This document shows positions 1-11,500 of a stretch of 64,000 nt of DNA, piece after piece. Within the stretch, counting starts at the first letter, position 1. Each line of letters begins with the position of its first letter. Both the position numbers and the translations under genes were made by a program. The notes under the pieces were generated by a model. The model saw only the letters and a list, made by a program, of their open reading frames with translations. It made no database searches and was not told the DNA's origin. The stretch is taken from the NCBI GenBank assembly GCA_037576195.1, contig CM075102.1, positions 37,754,745-37,818,744 of the forward strand. Reading direction: 5' to 3'. Origin of the DNA: Phytoseiulus persimilis. Lineage: Eukaryota; Arthropoda; Arachnida; Mesostigmata; Phytoseiidae.

Positions 1-3000
1 GGTTCGTGTCGGACGCAGGTGTCAGCCGGCTGAAACGGAACACTCCCGACACATTCCTCTGCCATGTCCAGCAAGCTGTTTTCCATGTAGCTGACTCCAG
101 CCGAAACGTGACTAAAGTCGAAATACTTACGTAAGTCAGGGTGTCGGGAACCACTTTGCCTCCGAGATGCTCAAATCGGGGTGGGTCGTTGAAGGAAGCG
201 ACACGTGGAAAGCTCGCGGTACTGTCACGCAGCCCGAACCCCGTTCTCCCGTTCGACCCGATTCGAACTCGATGTTCAGGATCACGACGGAGCATGGAAG
301 GAACCAGAACAGGGAGAGACCGGGCTGGTCGAGGTCTTGTTTGCAGAAGGCGCTTTACTCAGAGCAGCGAACGTCCACACCCGCCATGCAGTCATGCCTG
401 GACCACACCCGTTCACCGGGTGGCGGCCTTCTCCATTCCGCAAGAATACTCAGGATGAGCTAGCTATCCGAGGAGTGAAGACGGGTCGACGGGCGGTAAA
501 CAGATAGGAGGCTCAGTGAGGGTACAAAGCTGGATTAAACTACAACAAGACGGTCCATTCCGCCTTCGCGGCGCAAAAGGAGGAGAACCACGCATCCGCA
601 GCATAGTTACGAGCTTCAGATATGCGCATATCCAGATCAATTCGTGATCTGTAGCACTGGTTTAGTTTCCCGAGAGGCTCCAACGAATACAATGCCAGTC
701 ATGAGTAGTGCCTCCGGGGAGGTAGTCCCCAGAAATATCTAGCTAGTCCCAACAGTGCGGATCCTGCGACCGACGGCTTTGTCTTGGCTTGCGGTCATTT
801 AATCGCATCAAAGCATCAGGAGAAAGGGCGCATAGGGAGAAAATCCTTTTCCGTGCAATCCATACTCGTATTTGAGACACGTAGGCCCACAACCGACGGA
901 ATCGGAGAGAAAGAATATCAATCAGCTTCAGGTACCGCGGTCGCGACTTTTTCGTAAGCGACGTGACGTTGGCAGTAATCGAAGAGCAATACGTCAAGAA
1001 TCGAGAGGAGGGGGGAGAGGGGGCGCTGAAGGCCTCGAACGACGAGGTACTGCCAAGAGCCTCAACGAGAACAGCGAGAGGCCTTGGCGGAAAACGGAGA
1101 CGCGCGCAGACACACACAGGGCCGTTTGACTAAGAAAAGGAAGCGGCCGACCGGCTCCTCTCAGTCAAGGGCTGGCGAAGTTTTCCTGCTTGATTATTAA
1201 CACTTTTATGCAAACGAAGAGTACGGGTGAGAAGAGCGCAGCTCCTCAGCTCTGATTAATTGCAGCCGATCGCGGTAAGACCGCCGCGGTCCCTCCATCC
1301 GACGAGGTGGCTTTTGTTAGTCGGAACGAGCCGAGACACCGGAGCAAGCAACAACGTTCACGAAATTCCCCACCGCTAGCGCCGATGGCGGATACGTCTC
1401 AACCTGTGTCGCCCCATCTCCTCCCCCTCGAGGTTCCATCTCTGAGCCCCAGCTGTTGCATCGAAGATTTCCTCGAATGACCACAATTAGCCTCAACTCG
1501 GTAAAACTCCCGTCACCGCGTTCTGAACCGCACAGCTCAAGGATCAACACAGACCCCGGTGCTTTTTCAGATAGCTATTGCGAGCGGGCGAGTGCTTGGT
1601 ACCTCGGCTGGGGGGAAACAAATCTATTCTCCAATATCTTCTATTACCGCGTTCATTATCGGCGTCTTCGACCCTGCGCTCCCCACAATTTTCTACGCAG
1701 AACGTCTTACTTGTTGGTGATAAACAGGATGATTCAGGAGAGGATTGAGAGCCGAAAAGAATCCCCATCCCGTTCAAGCCTTGAGAGGCTGTGCTCTCAC
1801 CTCAAGAGACCGCCGACGCGGGTGAGTCGTCCAGAGGCGGGCTCGCGGGTGTGTTTCGCCGAGCAAGGTAGAGAGGAAGTCGAGGTAGGGTTCCCTATTG
1901 TGGTGCATCATGTTCTCGGGGAACCGGAACTTCGGGAGCCATGATTCTCGCAGAGCCTCTTTTTCGATCCGTACTTCGGGAGCTGCATACGTGAAATGCG
2001 AAAAGATTTACTCTGGAGAAGTTCCTAACCTTCTCGACGGAACAACTGAGGACGAAATAATCACCGGCAGACGGCTTTTTCTTTCTGGGAATCGCCTCGA
2101 GGACTTTCCTTGCTATGGTACTCCGAGGTGGCGGGAAGGGATTCGTGTCGAGTCGCATCCGTGAAAAATAGTCAAAAAACGATAGCCGCCCCTGTCCCGT
2201 GAGCAGGGAGTCTAACGCCATCTTCACTCATCCGAATGATTTGAGAACCCTGGCCCGAATACGTAACAGACGCTTCCAGAAGAGGTGATTACAGAACGCA
2301 GACAGAGAACATCAGCTGTCGCCGTATGGGGACTTTCGTAGACGGGAAGAGTCTGTTCTCTCGGCCCATAAGCTTTTCAATTGATCGCCTATCCATTCGG
2401 AGGGACACAGTGACCAACAGGGAGACGAGCAGCTGCGATCGAGGAGATTCTCCATTGGGCGACAACGCTTCAAAGCTCGATTTCATACTACGCAGACTCG
2501 TTGAAATGTCAGAGGGAATCTGGAGTGTTCAAATTGCTCAAAAACAGAAATGCAGCGATCAGAACAACCTTTTGTGAGTCCCTCCCTGCTCGAGAGATCA
2601 GGTCGAGTCGGAACGAACATTCAAGTGCTTTTGTGCAGCTGAACCGAGGCTATCTCTCATTGTGCGCCCTTGCCAGTGCTGGTCAGCCGAGGGTCCTGAA
2701 TCCTAACTCACCTGACTCTTCCCTCCCTTTCTACTTCTCCATCTAGCCTGTATCTATTTATCTTGGGATTTGATATTGCAATCGACTCTTGGTTTCAGTA
2801 ACTACGAGCCATACTTGAGGCGATAGGCAGAGTATCAGGTTACAGTATAAGAGTCGAGGGACCACTCCCAACCATTGAATAGGCTGCTGACCATAAAGAA
2901 CGAGAACCCCGTGGATCGTGGCTCGATCTATATGGGATGTCTGTACCGGAGCTGCTGACGGAACCATTTTCGGAGCACTTATCCAAATCTAACATTTATG

Positions 3001-3192
3001 GGGTGTGGGAGATATCGAAAGATGCGCGATCTGGTGTTTCAAGGTTTTGGGTCATCTCATTGATTGAAAGCTTCCAGGGAATCGAACGTGGTTTCCTTCA
3101 TGAGTTCCGAAACTCTTGATCATCCGGAGAAAGCCACCCCACGGAGCATTAACCATGGCTGTTTCCTCATGAGATGCATCAAACGAGACTGA
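1..3192. other. No gene recognised
   Basis: Both strands contain only short overlapping open frames rich in Arg and Ser. I see no domain, signal peptide, RNA gene or repeat worth naming. Confidence 0.5.
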
Positions 3193-3627
3193 TCATGTTG
3201 AGGAAGCAAACGAAACGTTCTGAGGGATCACGATTCCTTTCGGGGCTTCTGCATCAAGGGGCTCCCTGGGCGCTCGACTTGGTACGCCGCCCGAATGGCC
3301 TCGGGAATCAAAGACATTCACAGCAAACCTGAGCCCTTTCCGCGGATCATTCTCGCCGCCGTCCTCGCCCCAAGTGGAAAACGAAGGCATGAGCAGCACG
3401 TCGTGAGGATATCCTAATCTCGCGCGCACGTTGAGCATCTTCGGGTTTTGAGAATCATTGGTACGCGCAAGGTACCGCAGTGCCAACCCCGTGTTCGAAT
3501 CCCGCAGTCCCAGAACCTTGATTTGTTGTACCTTACGAATTGGAAGTTGGGCTTTCCGAACTTCGGCAGCGGTCGTCTCTTCGTCTGCGCGTGCCTCGCT
3601 CAGCGATTCTTTTTCATCCTCCCCCTG
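3193..3627 (-). other. Unassigned open segment, possible exon or relic
   Basis: The segment follows a possible CACTCAG acceptor and has no stop until 3193. It encodes a charged, probably helical stretch (SEARADEETTAAEVRKAQ) followed by mixed sequence including LGLRDSNTGLALRYLART and GVPSRAPREPLDAEAPKG. Coding-like reading continues past the TGA at its end for about 45 codons, which would fit a decayed gene where Trp became stop. I recognise no domain. Open frames of this length occur by chance in this window, so this is a candidate only. Confidence 0.2.
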
Positions 3628-5643
3628 AGTGTCCCGCGCTCAAACACTTTTGCCGTCCTCCCGCACTTCCGCCGCCATGAAACACGACATTGCCATGCAA
3701 ATATATGAACACGACGTTGTGATGCTTTCCGAAAGCGACTACTCGTCCTCGGTATAGTCCTGTCTTCGGTGGCTGCGGCGGCTGCGAAAGCGGCGTGGAG
3801 GCCCCAGAGTCGCTCGGCAGGAAGTTTGGGACACTGGCTCTTCGCCGCATCGGTCGTGATTAATTCGTCGAGTTCTGTGTGAGTCGCGCTTTTGTCTCGA
3901 GTGAGCAAGTGAGCGAGCAACGGAAAGTGTCCAACCCTTCATCATTCATATCCTCGGCAACGTGCACTCAGACAGTGAATATCTGCGCACAGTTCGCCAT
4001 TGAAAGCTCGTTCCGCCGGTATCAGTGCCGTTCATGAACTTATCGCTGTTCTAGTCGCCCTCGTCGTCACCGACGTTGTCTCCGTCGAAAGCCGGTATCG
4101 TTCCGGAGGCCCATTGGTTCTCTCTTGCCCGAGCGCTCAATGATGCGAAGAGTTATCGTTCTGGTTCTTCGCTCGTTTTCCAGTTGTTGCACTCGCTGGT
4201 GGGGATTGAACTCAGTCCGGAAACCAGCTGAGAACCGACTACGATCACAGACGCTTTGGGCAACCTCGGTCGTTGCCAACCTTCACTCCAGAACAGGAGA
4301 ATTGGAGGCGAACAACTTGTTGGCAGCATGGGCGTCAACCCATGTCAAATTTGATGGATGCACGATGGAAGTGGCTTCGGGGTAATGCAGCGGGGCTCAG
4401 AACGGGGTTCATTAGCACAGCTCCGAAGCTCTCAAATCAACCGAATTTCGGAGTACTTGGGATGCTATCGGGGGGAACCATGCTTGAGAAGCTACGGCAC
4501 CCGGATTCACGTCAATGATGCGGTCAAAATGCCGCAAGTTCGAAAGCCGATAGTTGCACCTGCGTTCTGTCAACGAAAGGTTTCAGAGGAGGATCAGAGG
4601 CGCTCGAGTCGAGAACCGTGAATTTGTTGCCAACTTCCCCCTTCCTTCACTGGTTGGTGGGAGACTTCTGGCGTTCCGCAATTACTCAAGATCACGAAAG
4701 TTGGCAAAACCTGTCGATCGGAGAGACTTGAAAGGGAAACATCGTCCGCCGGGCAACTGTCTGCTGGCTTACCCTTCTGCCTTTATTTTCTCCGGAGCGG
4801 ACGGCGTTGCTGGGAAGATAAGATTATATGGCATTGCAGATGAAGATGAATTGCCGATAGAGAGGTTCCGTCTGTTCTGGCAGCGAAGATACGTTCGGGT
4901 GTAGTCCCGCCATGGTCAGACAGAGAGGAAGCCGGTAAAAAACAATAGTGGCCCGGAGGCTTTTCTCAAAGTGTCCACCGACAGCCGTATCGGGAGGAGG
5001 CAGTAAGGTTTGAAGGGCCGAAGGCAGGAGCTTAATAAAGCGGAAGGCTTGAGGAAAATGAAGATCTGATGCCGGGAGTGGGAGGATCGGAACATAGCTG
5101 GCTGGAAGTCAGTCGGCGTGCAGCAGAACAAGAGCAGGAGTCGATATTCGTTCCAGGACGCAAGCGGCGGAAACAATGTCTCTCATCAGTCCCGACAATG
5201 TCTCCTCGATGTCAGTCAGTGTGCTCGTTCGCCTGTTCTCTGCTCTACCCTCCGCAATCGCCCCTCGGCCCGAGTTTATGCTTCCTTCCTGATCTCTCGT
5301 CCTCTTTTCGCTATCGTAATTCCCGACCCATGGATAGAACATGAGTTTGGCGAGCTCACAACACCATCTCCCAGAGCGAATCGTTTTACGTTAAGCCCTC
5401 CTTGTTCCACGTTTCTCGTTCCGACTGAGGGGCAGGAGTAGCTCGGGACGAGTATGTCATTGATTCGACTTGGCCGTTTCCAGAGAAAATCCTCTCCCTG
5501 CCCGCCCTCCGAACCTTCGCCTCGCCTGCGTAATTAAATCGGACTCTCACTCCTGTCGCCTCGGAGTCCGGAACAGAAAGGAATAGATGAATCCTCGTGA
5601 TGAGAATGCGCGCTGCCTATTCTCGTGAACTGTAACAAAATCC

Positions 5644-5904
5644 GAATCCTGTGTTGATCGGGAGGACATCAGATCGGGGAAACGATTGCCCCGACTGAGC
5701 GGTGCTCCTGACCAGTCAGGTCAGCTCGGATCGTCGTTGGGGAGTCTCGCGCAAGTGAAACAAATGGAAGAGCAATTCGAATTTGGGTTCCCGCTGGTCG
5801 TGTGGAATGATTCGGGGAAGGTCATGAGGACGTGCGGGTGTGTTTCTTCTTCGGACCAGAGGAGAAAACCGTTGTTCGTTTTCAGAGACTCTTGTCCGCC
5901 TTGA
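5644..5904 (+). other. Unassigned open segment with terminal stop
   Basis: This is an open plus-strand frame ending in TGA at 5902-5904. It reads as an even amino-acid mix, with VKQMEEQFEFGFPLVVWN near the middle, a Cys pair in MRTCGCVSSS and a hydrophobic-basic end. No membrane segment, signal peptide or known domain is visible. There is no clear initiator Met for the whole stretch; if coding, it would be a terminal exon. Confidence 0.15.
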
Positions 5905-8017
5905 CCGTGAGCAAACGGAAATGATTATTATTCCCCAGCATAAAGCTTGCCGCCGGACTCTCGAGAGCTGAGTTGTCCTCCTCGCGCTCCCGGTGGCCTC
6001 TTCGCCGTCTCATTCCCTATCGGATTTGAGGATTCCCGGAATTTTCTTAATGATTCGAAAGCGGACCACTCAAAGAGCGATTGTTTCATGCGCTCGGGCT
6101 CTCCTATGTGCGCGGTTCCCGCATGGCCATTTTTCTCGCGAGGGGAAGCGCACCCGGAGAATAGAGCTCGGAACCAAACGTAATCGGCTTTGAATTCGTG
6201 GACTTGGCGTTGTGCACCGCCTGAGCACGGGAACGTGGTTGGAATACGGCCGCAAAGTCTCAGAGCGGCCGGCAGACAGTCGGACAAGCGGGCAGCGCAT
6301 ACTGCCGAAGCCTAGAGCGGCCAAGGCGACTGAAGGTCGCCCTCACAATATGCCTCTCTCCGGAAGTTGAGCCTCATTGGAGCAGGCCCGATTCCCTTCC
6401 GGATGGGTCATTTCAGCGCGAAGACAAAAGCCTCACTGTTGCGCCCGAATCCGCGGGGACGGGCAAAGCGGGTTAGACCCCGAGGGCACTCGAGGGGAGC
6501 AAGAGGCTCTTTCCCGTCACGATCAAGACCCCGAAAGTTTTCATTATTACGTGCTCCATGAATGCAAGAAATCCCACTCCCGTCCGCATGTGAAAGTTTT
6601 TCGCTCTCTCTCTCTCTGAATCACTGAAGGCGTGCCGAGACTGAGACATCTTCTGTTTCGCGGTTCGAAACAATCATGTGAAGGCGTCTCTATTGTTTGG
6701 TGCCAAGATAGTCTGAATTTCCGACCTTTTCCGGGACTCACAATCTTCAAAGGCGTCTAAGTCCTCCGACGAAAAGATTGTCGGTGAAGAGCAAAACTGT
6801 ACTAATCCATCAATGAAAAGCAGGCTTCGAAGCTGTTGACAGGATGTCCTTTCGCAGCATCACAAACACGCTCAGGACGTCAGCTTTCCAATATCTACCT
6901 TGCTATCCCGATCGTTCCGATTCAAAAACCGATGAACACATAAATTTATTCACGTGCTCCATGCACGGAGGCGCGAGCGTGTCTCATCGCACGCGAGGTC
7001 TCGCGCGCTGCACCCAGCTTCGCGTACTTTGAACTCTCATGAGTCGCACCAGCATACTCCGAGTGAGTGCGTCTAACTTCGCTCTTTCGGGTACGCTGAC
7101 CTCGCAAAGCGGCTATTCTTCGGAGAGGAACGAAACGAGGGGGATGAGTTCATGAGAAGCCAAAAAATCGAAACGTCCCCGTTCCCGCATAAAGAATCTT
7201 TTCAATCCTCTGTTGGTGTGCTGAACCGACGTCGTACTCGGAAAGAGTTTGTTTGATACCGATTGTTGAGCCCCTGAGATCGTAATGAGCTTGAGGGAGT
7301 CGAGTGGTTGCATATCGTTGCATGCGAAGCTCCGAAACTCAGGGTGCGGGCTCCGACAGGCGTGTGTTGTGACCTTTTCCAGCAAACTCCGGGCGAAACC
7401 TCAAGCCGATGCAGATTCCGTTCATCGGAACAAGGTCACCGGAGCTCGTTCCGACTGATTCAGTTTGGTGCAATATCGACGAGACCATCCACGTGAGCAC
7501 TGGCCGATGTCGTCAACCCTCCGCTGGATTGATTACGTTGTGCGCTCGAGGTCAACCATCTGATTCGGGGCCTTTCATTCCCGATGTTTTGCGTCAGACT
7601 GTCTAACGAAGCGGTTCGCGGCTTCATGTCCTCCGTGTCAGGATCGGAAGACGCGTTCGTTGATGGGTCGGTGTCGCTATCGTTTCGTTCCAAGCGGCGA
7701 TCGTTTGAGAGTTCCAGCGTGCGTCCTTCTTCGGACTTCGATGCTGCTACGAGGCGGAGACTTCTGTCTCAGAGAAAACGCGCCACAAATCCTCGACAGC
7801 CCGGATCGTTTCTGCACTCGTGAATCCGCACGAAGTGTCCGGCGTCCCGTCGTCCCAGTGACACTAATGTCTGTTCCTGGGAGGGCGCTGGCACAGCGGG
7901 CGCTCACTCGATTGCAACTGAGTACCGCTTGAAGTGAAAGTTGAATCCAGTTCTGACTTCTCGAGCAGAACTCTGCGAGAGAAGAAAACCTTAAACGAGT
8001 CGTGTCGGGCTCATGTT

Positions 8018-8054
8018 ACGACGACGACGACTATGATGATGATGACGACGGTGA
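8018..8054 (+). repeat. GAC/GAT trinucleotide repeat
   Basis: This is a short imperfect run of GAC and GAT triplets. In one plus-strand frame it would encode Asp-rich sequence (YDDDDYDDDDDGD). It lies just upstream of the candidate exon at 8182 and in the same frame, so it is either intronic simple sequence or an acidic segment of an unspliced product. Confidence 0.8.
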
Positions 8055-8181
8055 TACATACAAAGTACCGAGGTCCGTCCCAGTTGGACGGCCCGCGGTG
8101 AAAGCGGGGATTGCTCTGTGTGTCATCGGCGTCGTAGGGAAATTACCCCGCTCGAGCTCACGCTTGTCGTTATGCTTGCAG

Positions 8182-8571
8182 TGTTACGGGAACTCCACCA
8201 CCTGGTCTGGGTTTGAGCGAATTTTGATGGGGACCCGGGAGAGGACGGCACGTTTTGGGCCGCGTCCAACGTCGCCCGCAGTCTCCGAGCCTGTCTGCGA
8301 GCTGGCGCTGGAAGGATTCCGGTTGTTTGCAGGATCGGGAGAAATACTCGGCTCGCTCGTGGAGCAGGAAGCCGTTCGGATGGAGCTCCCGCTCAACTCC
8401 ATCCAGATCGGGGATGATTACGTTCCAGCCAACCAGAGCAACGGATTGCCTCCCGCGATTTTTCGCTGGATTCCGGACGAATCAACGCTCGTCGATAAAG
8501 CTGTTCTTGCGGCGACAGACGGGTGTTCCGGATCGGGTGGCTCGTTGAACATTCCGGGAATGCTCTCTTGA
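8182..8571 (+). other. Candidate terminal exon of an unknown protein
   Basis: A pyrimidine-rich tract ending ATGCTTGCAG precedes an open frame that starts in phase 0 and ends at TGA (8569-8571), 129 residues in all. Third codon positions are visibly richer in G and C than the other two, as in the receptor exons. Recognisable stretches are ELALEGFRLFAGSGEILGSL, IQIGDDYVPANQSNG and a Gly/Ser-rich end. I recognise no family. The same frame is open upstream from 8002 and includes an acidic repeat; that part may be intron. Confidence 0.28.
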
Positions 8572-11500
8572 GGAATGAACTTGAGGGATCGAGGAGGCGG
8601 TTCCCCGGGAAAGCTCTTCCAGCTTCTCCGTCCATAGAGTCTTCGGTATCGCGTCCCGTGTTTATTCGTTGCTTAGGAATTGTTCATTCAGATGCAGAAC
8701 ACGCGCAGTAATCTGCTTATCGGTGGAGCAACACGAACATTCACTGTCGGACGACTGAGCAGATTCTCCCTGATCGAGCGTAGCCAGCCTACGCTGGAGA
8801 TACGTAAGTTCGATCCTGAGGCTACTCCCGTAGCGCGGTCCGAATTCTCTCCTGCGCCACGCTTGATGGGGCATCGTGATACAGGGCCTTGCGAGGGAAC
8901 ACGAAATCGAGCCAGTTTTCCGAAATCGGATGGCATTCGGTGAAGGATTTCCAGACGATGGAACCGATCTCGCCGAGCTCTCGGTCTCGGAGGTGCGATT
9001 GGATCCCCCGAAGCAGCGCGGCAAACAATTCCTCCGGGTTCCATAATCGAAACCCAGGACTTGGCGAACCCATTTTAGCTCTCTTACTCGGCTGTCATGT
9101 TCTCATCGAGCGCTGCAGCGAATCGAGATGTGAAAGAGGGCAGAGAGGGAGGAACGATGCCAGATAATTGTTTGAGCAAGGCTGCGTCGGAGGATTGATG
9201 TATTGAACCCGTGAAATGTTCGAGGGACCGTGAGCGCGAACACAGGAATTGCACGATGTGGGCGAGTTGGGCAGGTTGTTCTCGGTGTGGTTTCCCCTAA
9301 CTCCATCAACGCTAACTTTCTTGCTCCACGGAAAGTAAAAAAAAAAGTAAACCTCCTCCATCAGTATTCGTCAGCGTTCCATGAATATACCGGTAAGTGA
9401 AGCAAATGTGCAGAGTGGGTATTTCACCTCGAGAACTCTCCAGCCCAAGTTCGTTTCGCTTGTTACTGCGGCGGCGGCTTGCTTGCGATTTTTTCTTCTA
9501 GAGTTCTCGTGTAAGTGGCTGCAAAACGCCCAGGTAGCTCAGTCGCATAAGACGCACAAAAGGAACCCGGCAATTCGTCAGAAAACCAAATTGATATATC
9601 ACGTGACCCTGAAGAACGCCGAGCGATCTCATCCGAAAGTTTCGCGGTTCTGGATATGAAGGGCGGATAATCGGTTTAGGGTGATTCTCGGAGGAAAACA
9701 GGAATCGTCGGGTCGAATCCATGCCCGGTTTGTATGGTACTCCCTGTGTAGTTCCACGGTGAGAGAGTACGCCGATTTCCGCTTCGTCGAGGAGTTACGA
9801 GAGGGAACGTGAGGAGAACAAGATTCGTCCAGTAGGGAGGCCCTCGAAACCAGATGATTCGATCCGATTTTCTGGCCAACCACTGGGTTCCTTCTGTGCG
9901 TCGAATGCGACCAAACAAAGTCGGACTCGGAAGAATTTGGCGTTTTGCCGACCCTCTTTCGTAGGACCTCGAGGGAGAATGAGTGTGCTTCGCAGCACTT
10001 CACTGAACGAAATTTAATCATATAGACTCGATTAAGGAATGAGGGTGATGGTCTCCAAAACCTCAAACGACCTTGTTTCCCTTTTCAGGAGAAAAAAAAT
10101 GGAAAATCCCTTCCAGGCTTGGAAGATCCGGACCCGAAATAACGTCTCTGTAGCTTTGCTCCGACAAAGAAGTCAAATTCGCGAAATGGAACACTATGCG
10201 AAGGCGCGTAACGCGAGTGGTGGAGCTGCGACCGGTCCTTGGCAAGGGGGGAAAAGTTCGTAAACTCTGTCTTGAGGAACTCGGCCCGCGATTTATGGAT
10301 ATAGACCGGTGGCTCTCAGGGCGCGTGCCCCCTTCCCCATCGAGCCCAGCCGAGGCCTGTGGGAATGGCTGCCCTCCATTTCTGGACCGCTGCGGTAGAG
10401 CACCATCGCCGTGAGTTGAATACTCCAGGAGAAAAGCTCATGCTATCCACCTGCTGTGTTCCAACTGAGATGATGCGGCGTGTAGATGAGCACAGGTAAT
10501 GTTTGGATTGGGGGAGATGCGATACCCGAACTCCGTACTCCAACACAAAAACGTCACTCAGGGGGGAGATCCCGGGAGCAGATGGCACGCTCTTCCGCCA
10601 CCTGCTCCTCGTGACTTCACTTCACAGGAACTCATCCATTATCGCCATGTATAGGGAATCGGCCCCGCACCTGTCGAGATTCTGGCTGTTCACACTTCCC
10701 ATGCAGTACCGACGGCTAATAGATCCACGAGCCACTTTCGTCGGCCTCGCAACTTCTGCAAAGGCCAGTGACCGAGAAAGTTTCAGTGGAGAGTAGGCAG
10801 GAGAGTGGGGGAGCACGGGGGATCGAAACTCGTGATTCTCCCGGGCGGAGAAATGTTCCCGTGAAGGTTCTCCTTCCATCACACTCGCCGGCGTCACTCC
10901 TAGAATCGCGGGACCTCCAAATCTAATCTTCTTTCTTGTCCTGAATCCCCGATTGCACAGGCATGATGTTCGAGTCAGTTAAGTATCGGCAGTCGAAGCT
11001 CGAAACCACCCCAGATCCGGGTGGTTTCATCCAGGGGCAGAACAAGCCTCAAGGTCAGCAACGGAGCGTTCCAAAAACATCAAACGCATTCAACGAGCTG
11101 CTGCAAACTATTGGCGGAAAATGAGCCTCGCTCAGCCACATCTGCATCTGACTGCGACAACATTGGCCAGTATACGATGCTGCCATAATTACTCGGCCAC
11201 GTTCCTTCTCTTTGCCCCGTGTGAACGCCGAGCCTCGCATCCTTTCGCTCCCTATTCAGCCAAAACCGTGGATACAAATCGAAATCGAGGAGACAGACAT
11301 AGTCTGGGGCTTCTTGTTGAATGATTGCTCCGAGAACGCGAGTGAGAGACTGTTCCCGAGAGTCGAAATGTGCCTCGCAATGATCACCGATGCGGTTTGA
11401 CTTTGACAACCATCGACGTCTAACGCGATTGACAGTTCGGCGAGCGACTTCAACTTTGCATACGTGACATGGGGTGTGGATCTACGCACCGATTCGAAGG

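Noticed and set aside
3480-3520. A GTTCGAATCCC string like a tRNA B box.
   Set aside because: The 60 bases upstream lack a D-arm or A box, and no pairing 5' end was found.
8564-8575. An FLKR string on the minus strand, recalling the conserved polymerase motif after GDD.
   Set aside because: A four-residue match is expected by chance, no GDD or other motif lies upstream, and the plus strand here has better coding signals.
9529-9560. A tRNA-like A box (TAGCTCAGTCG).
   Set aside because: No B box, acceptor stem or anticodon arm can be drawn around it.
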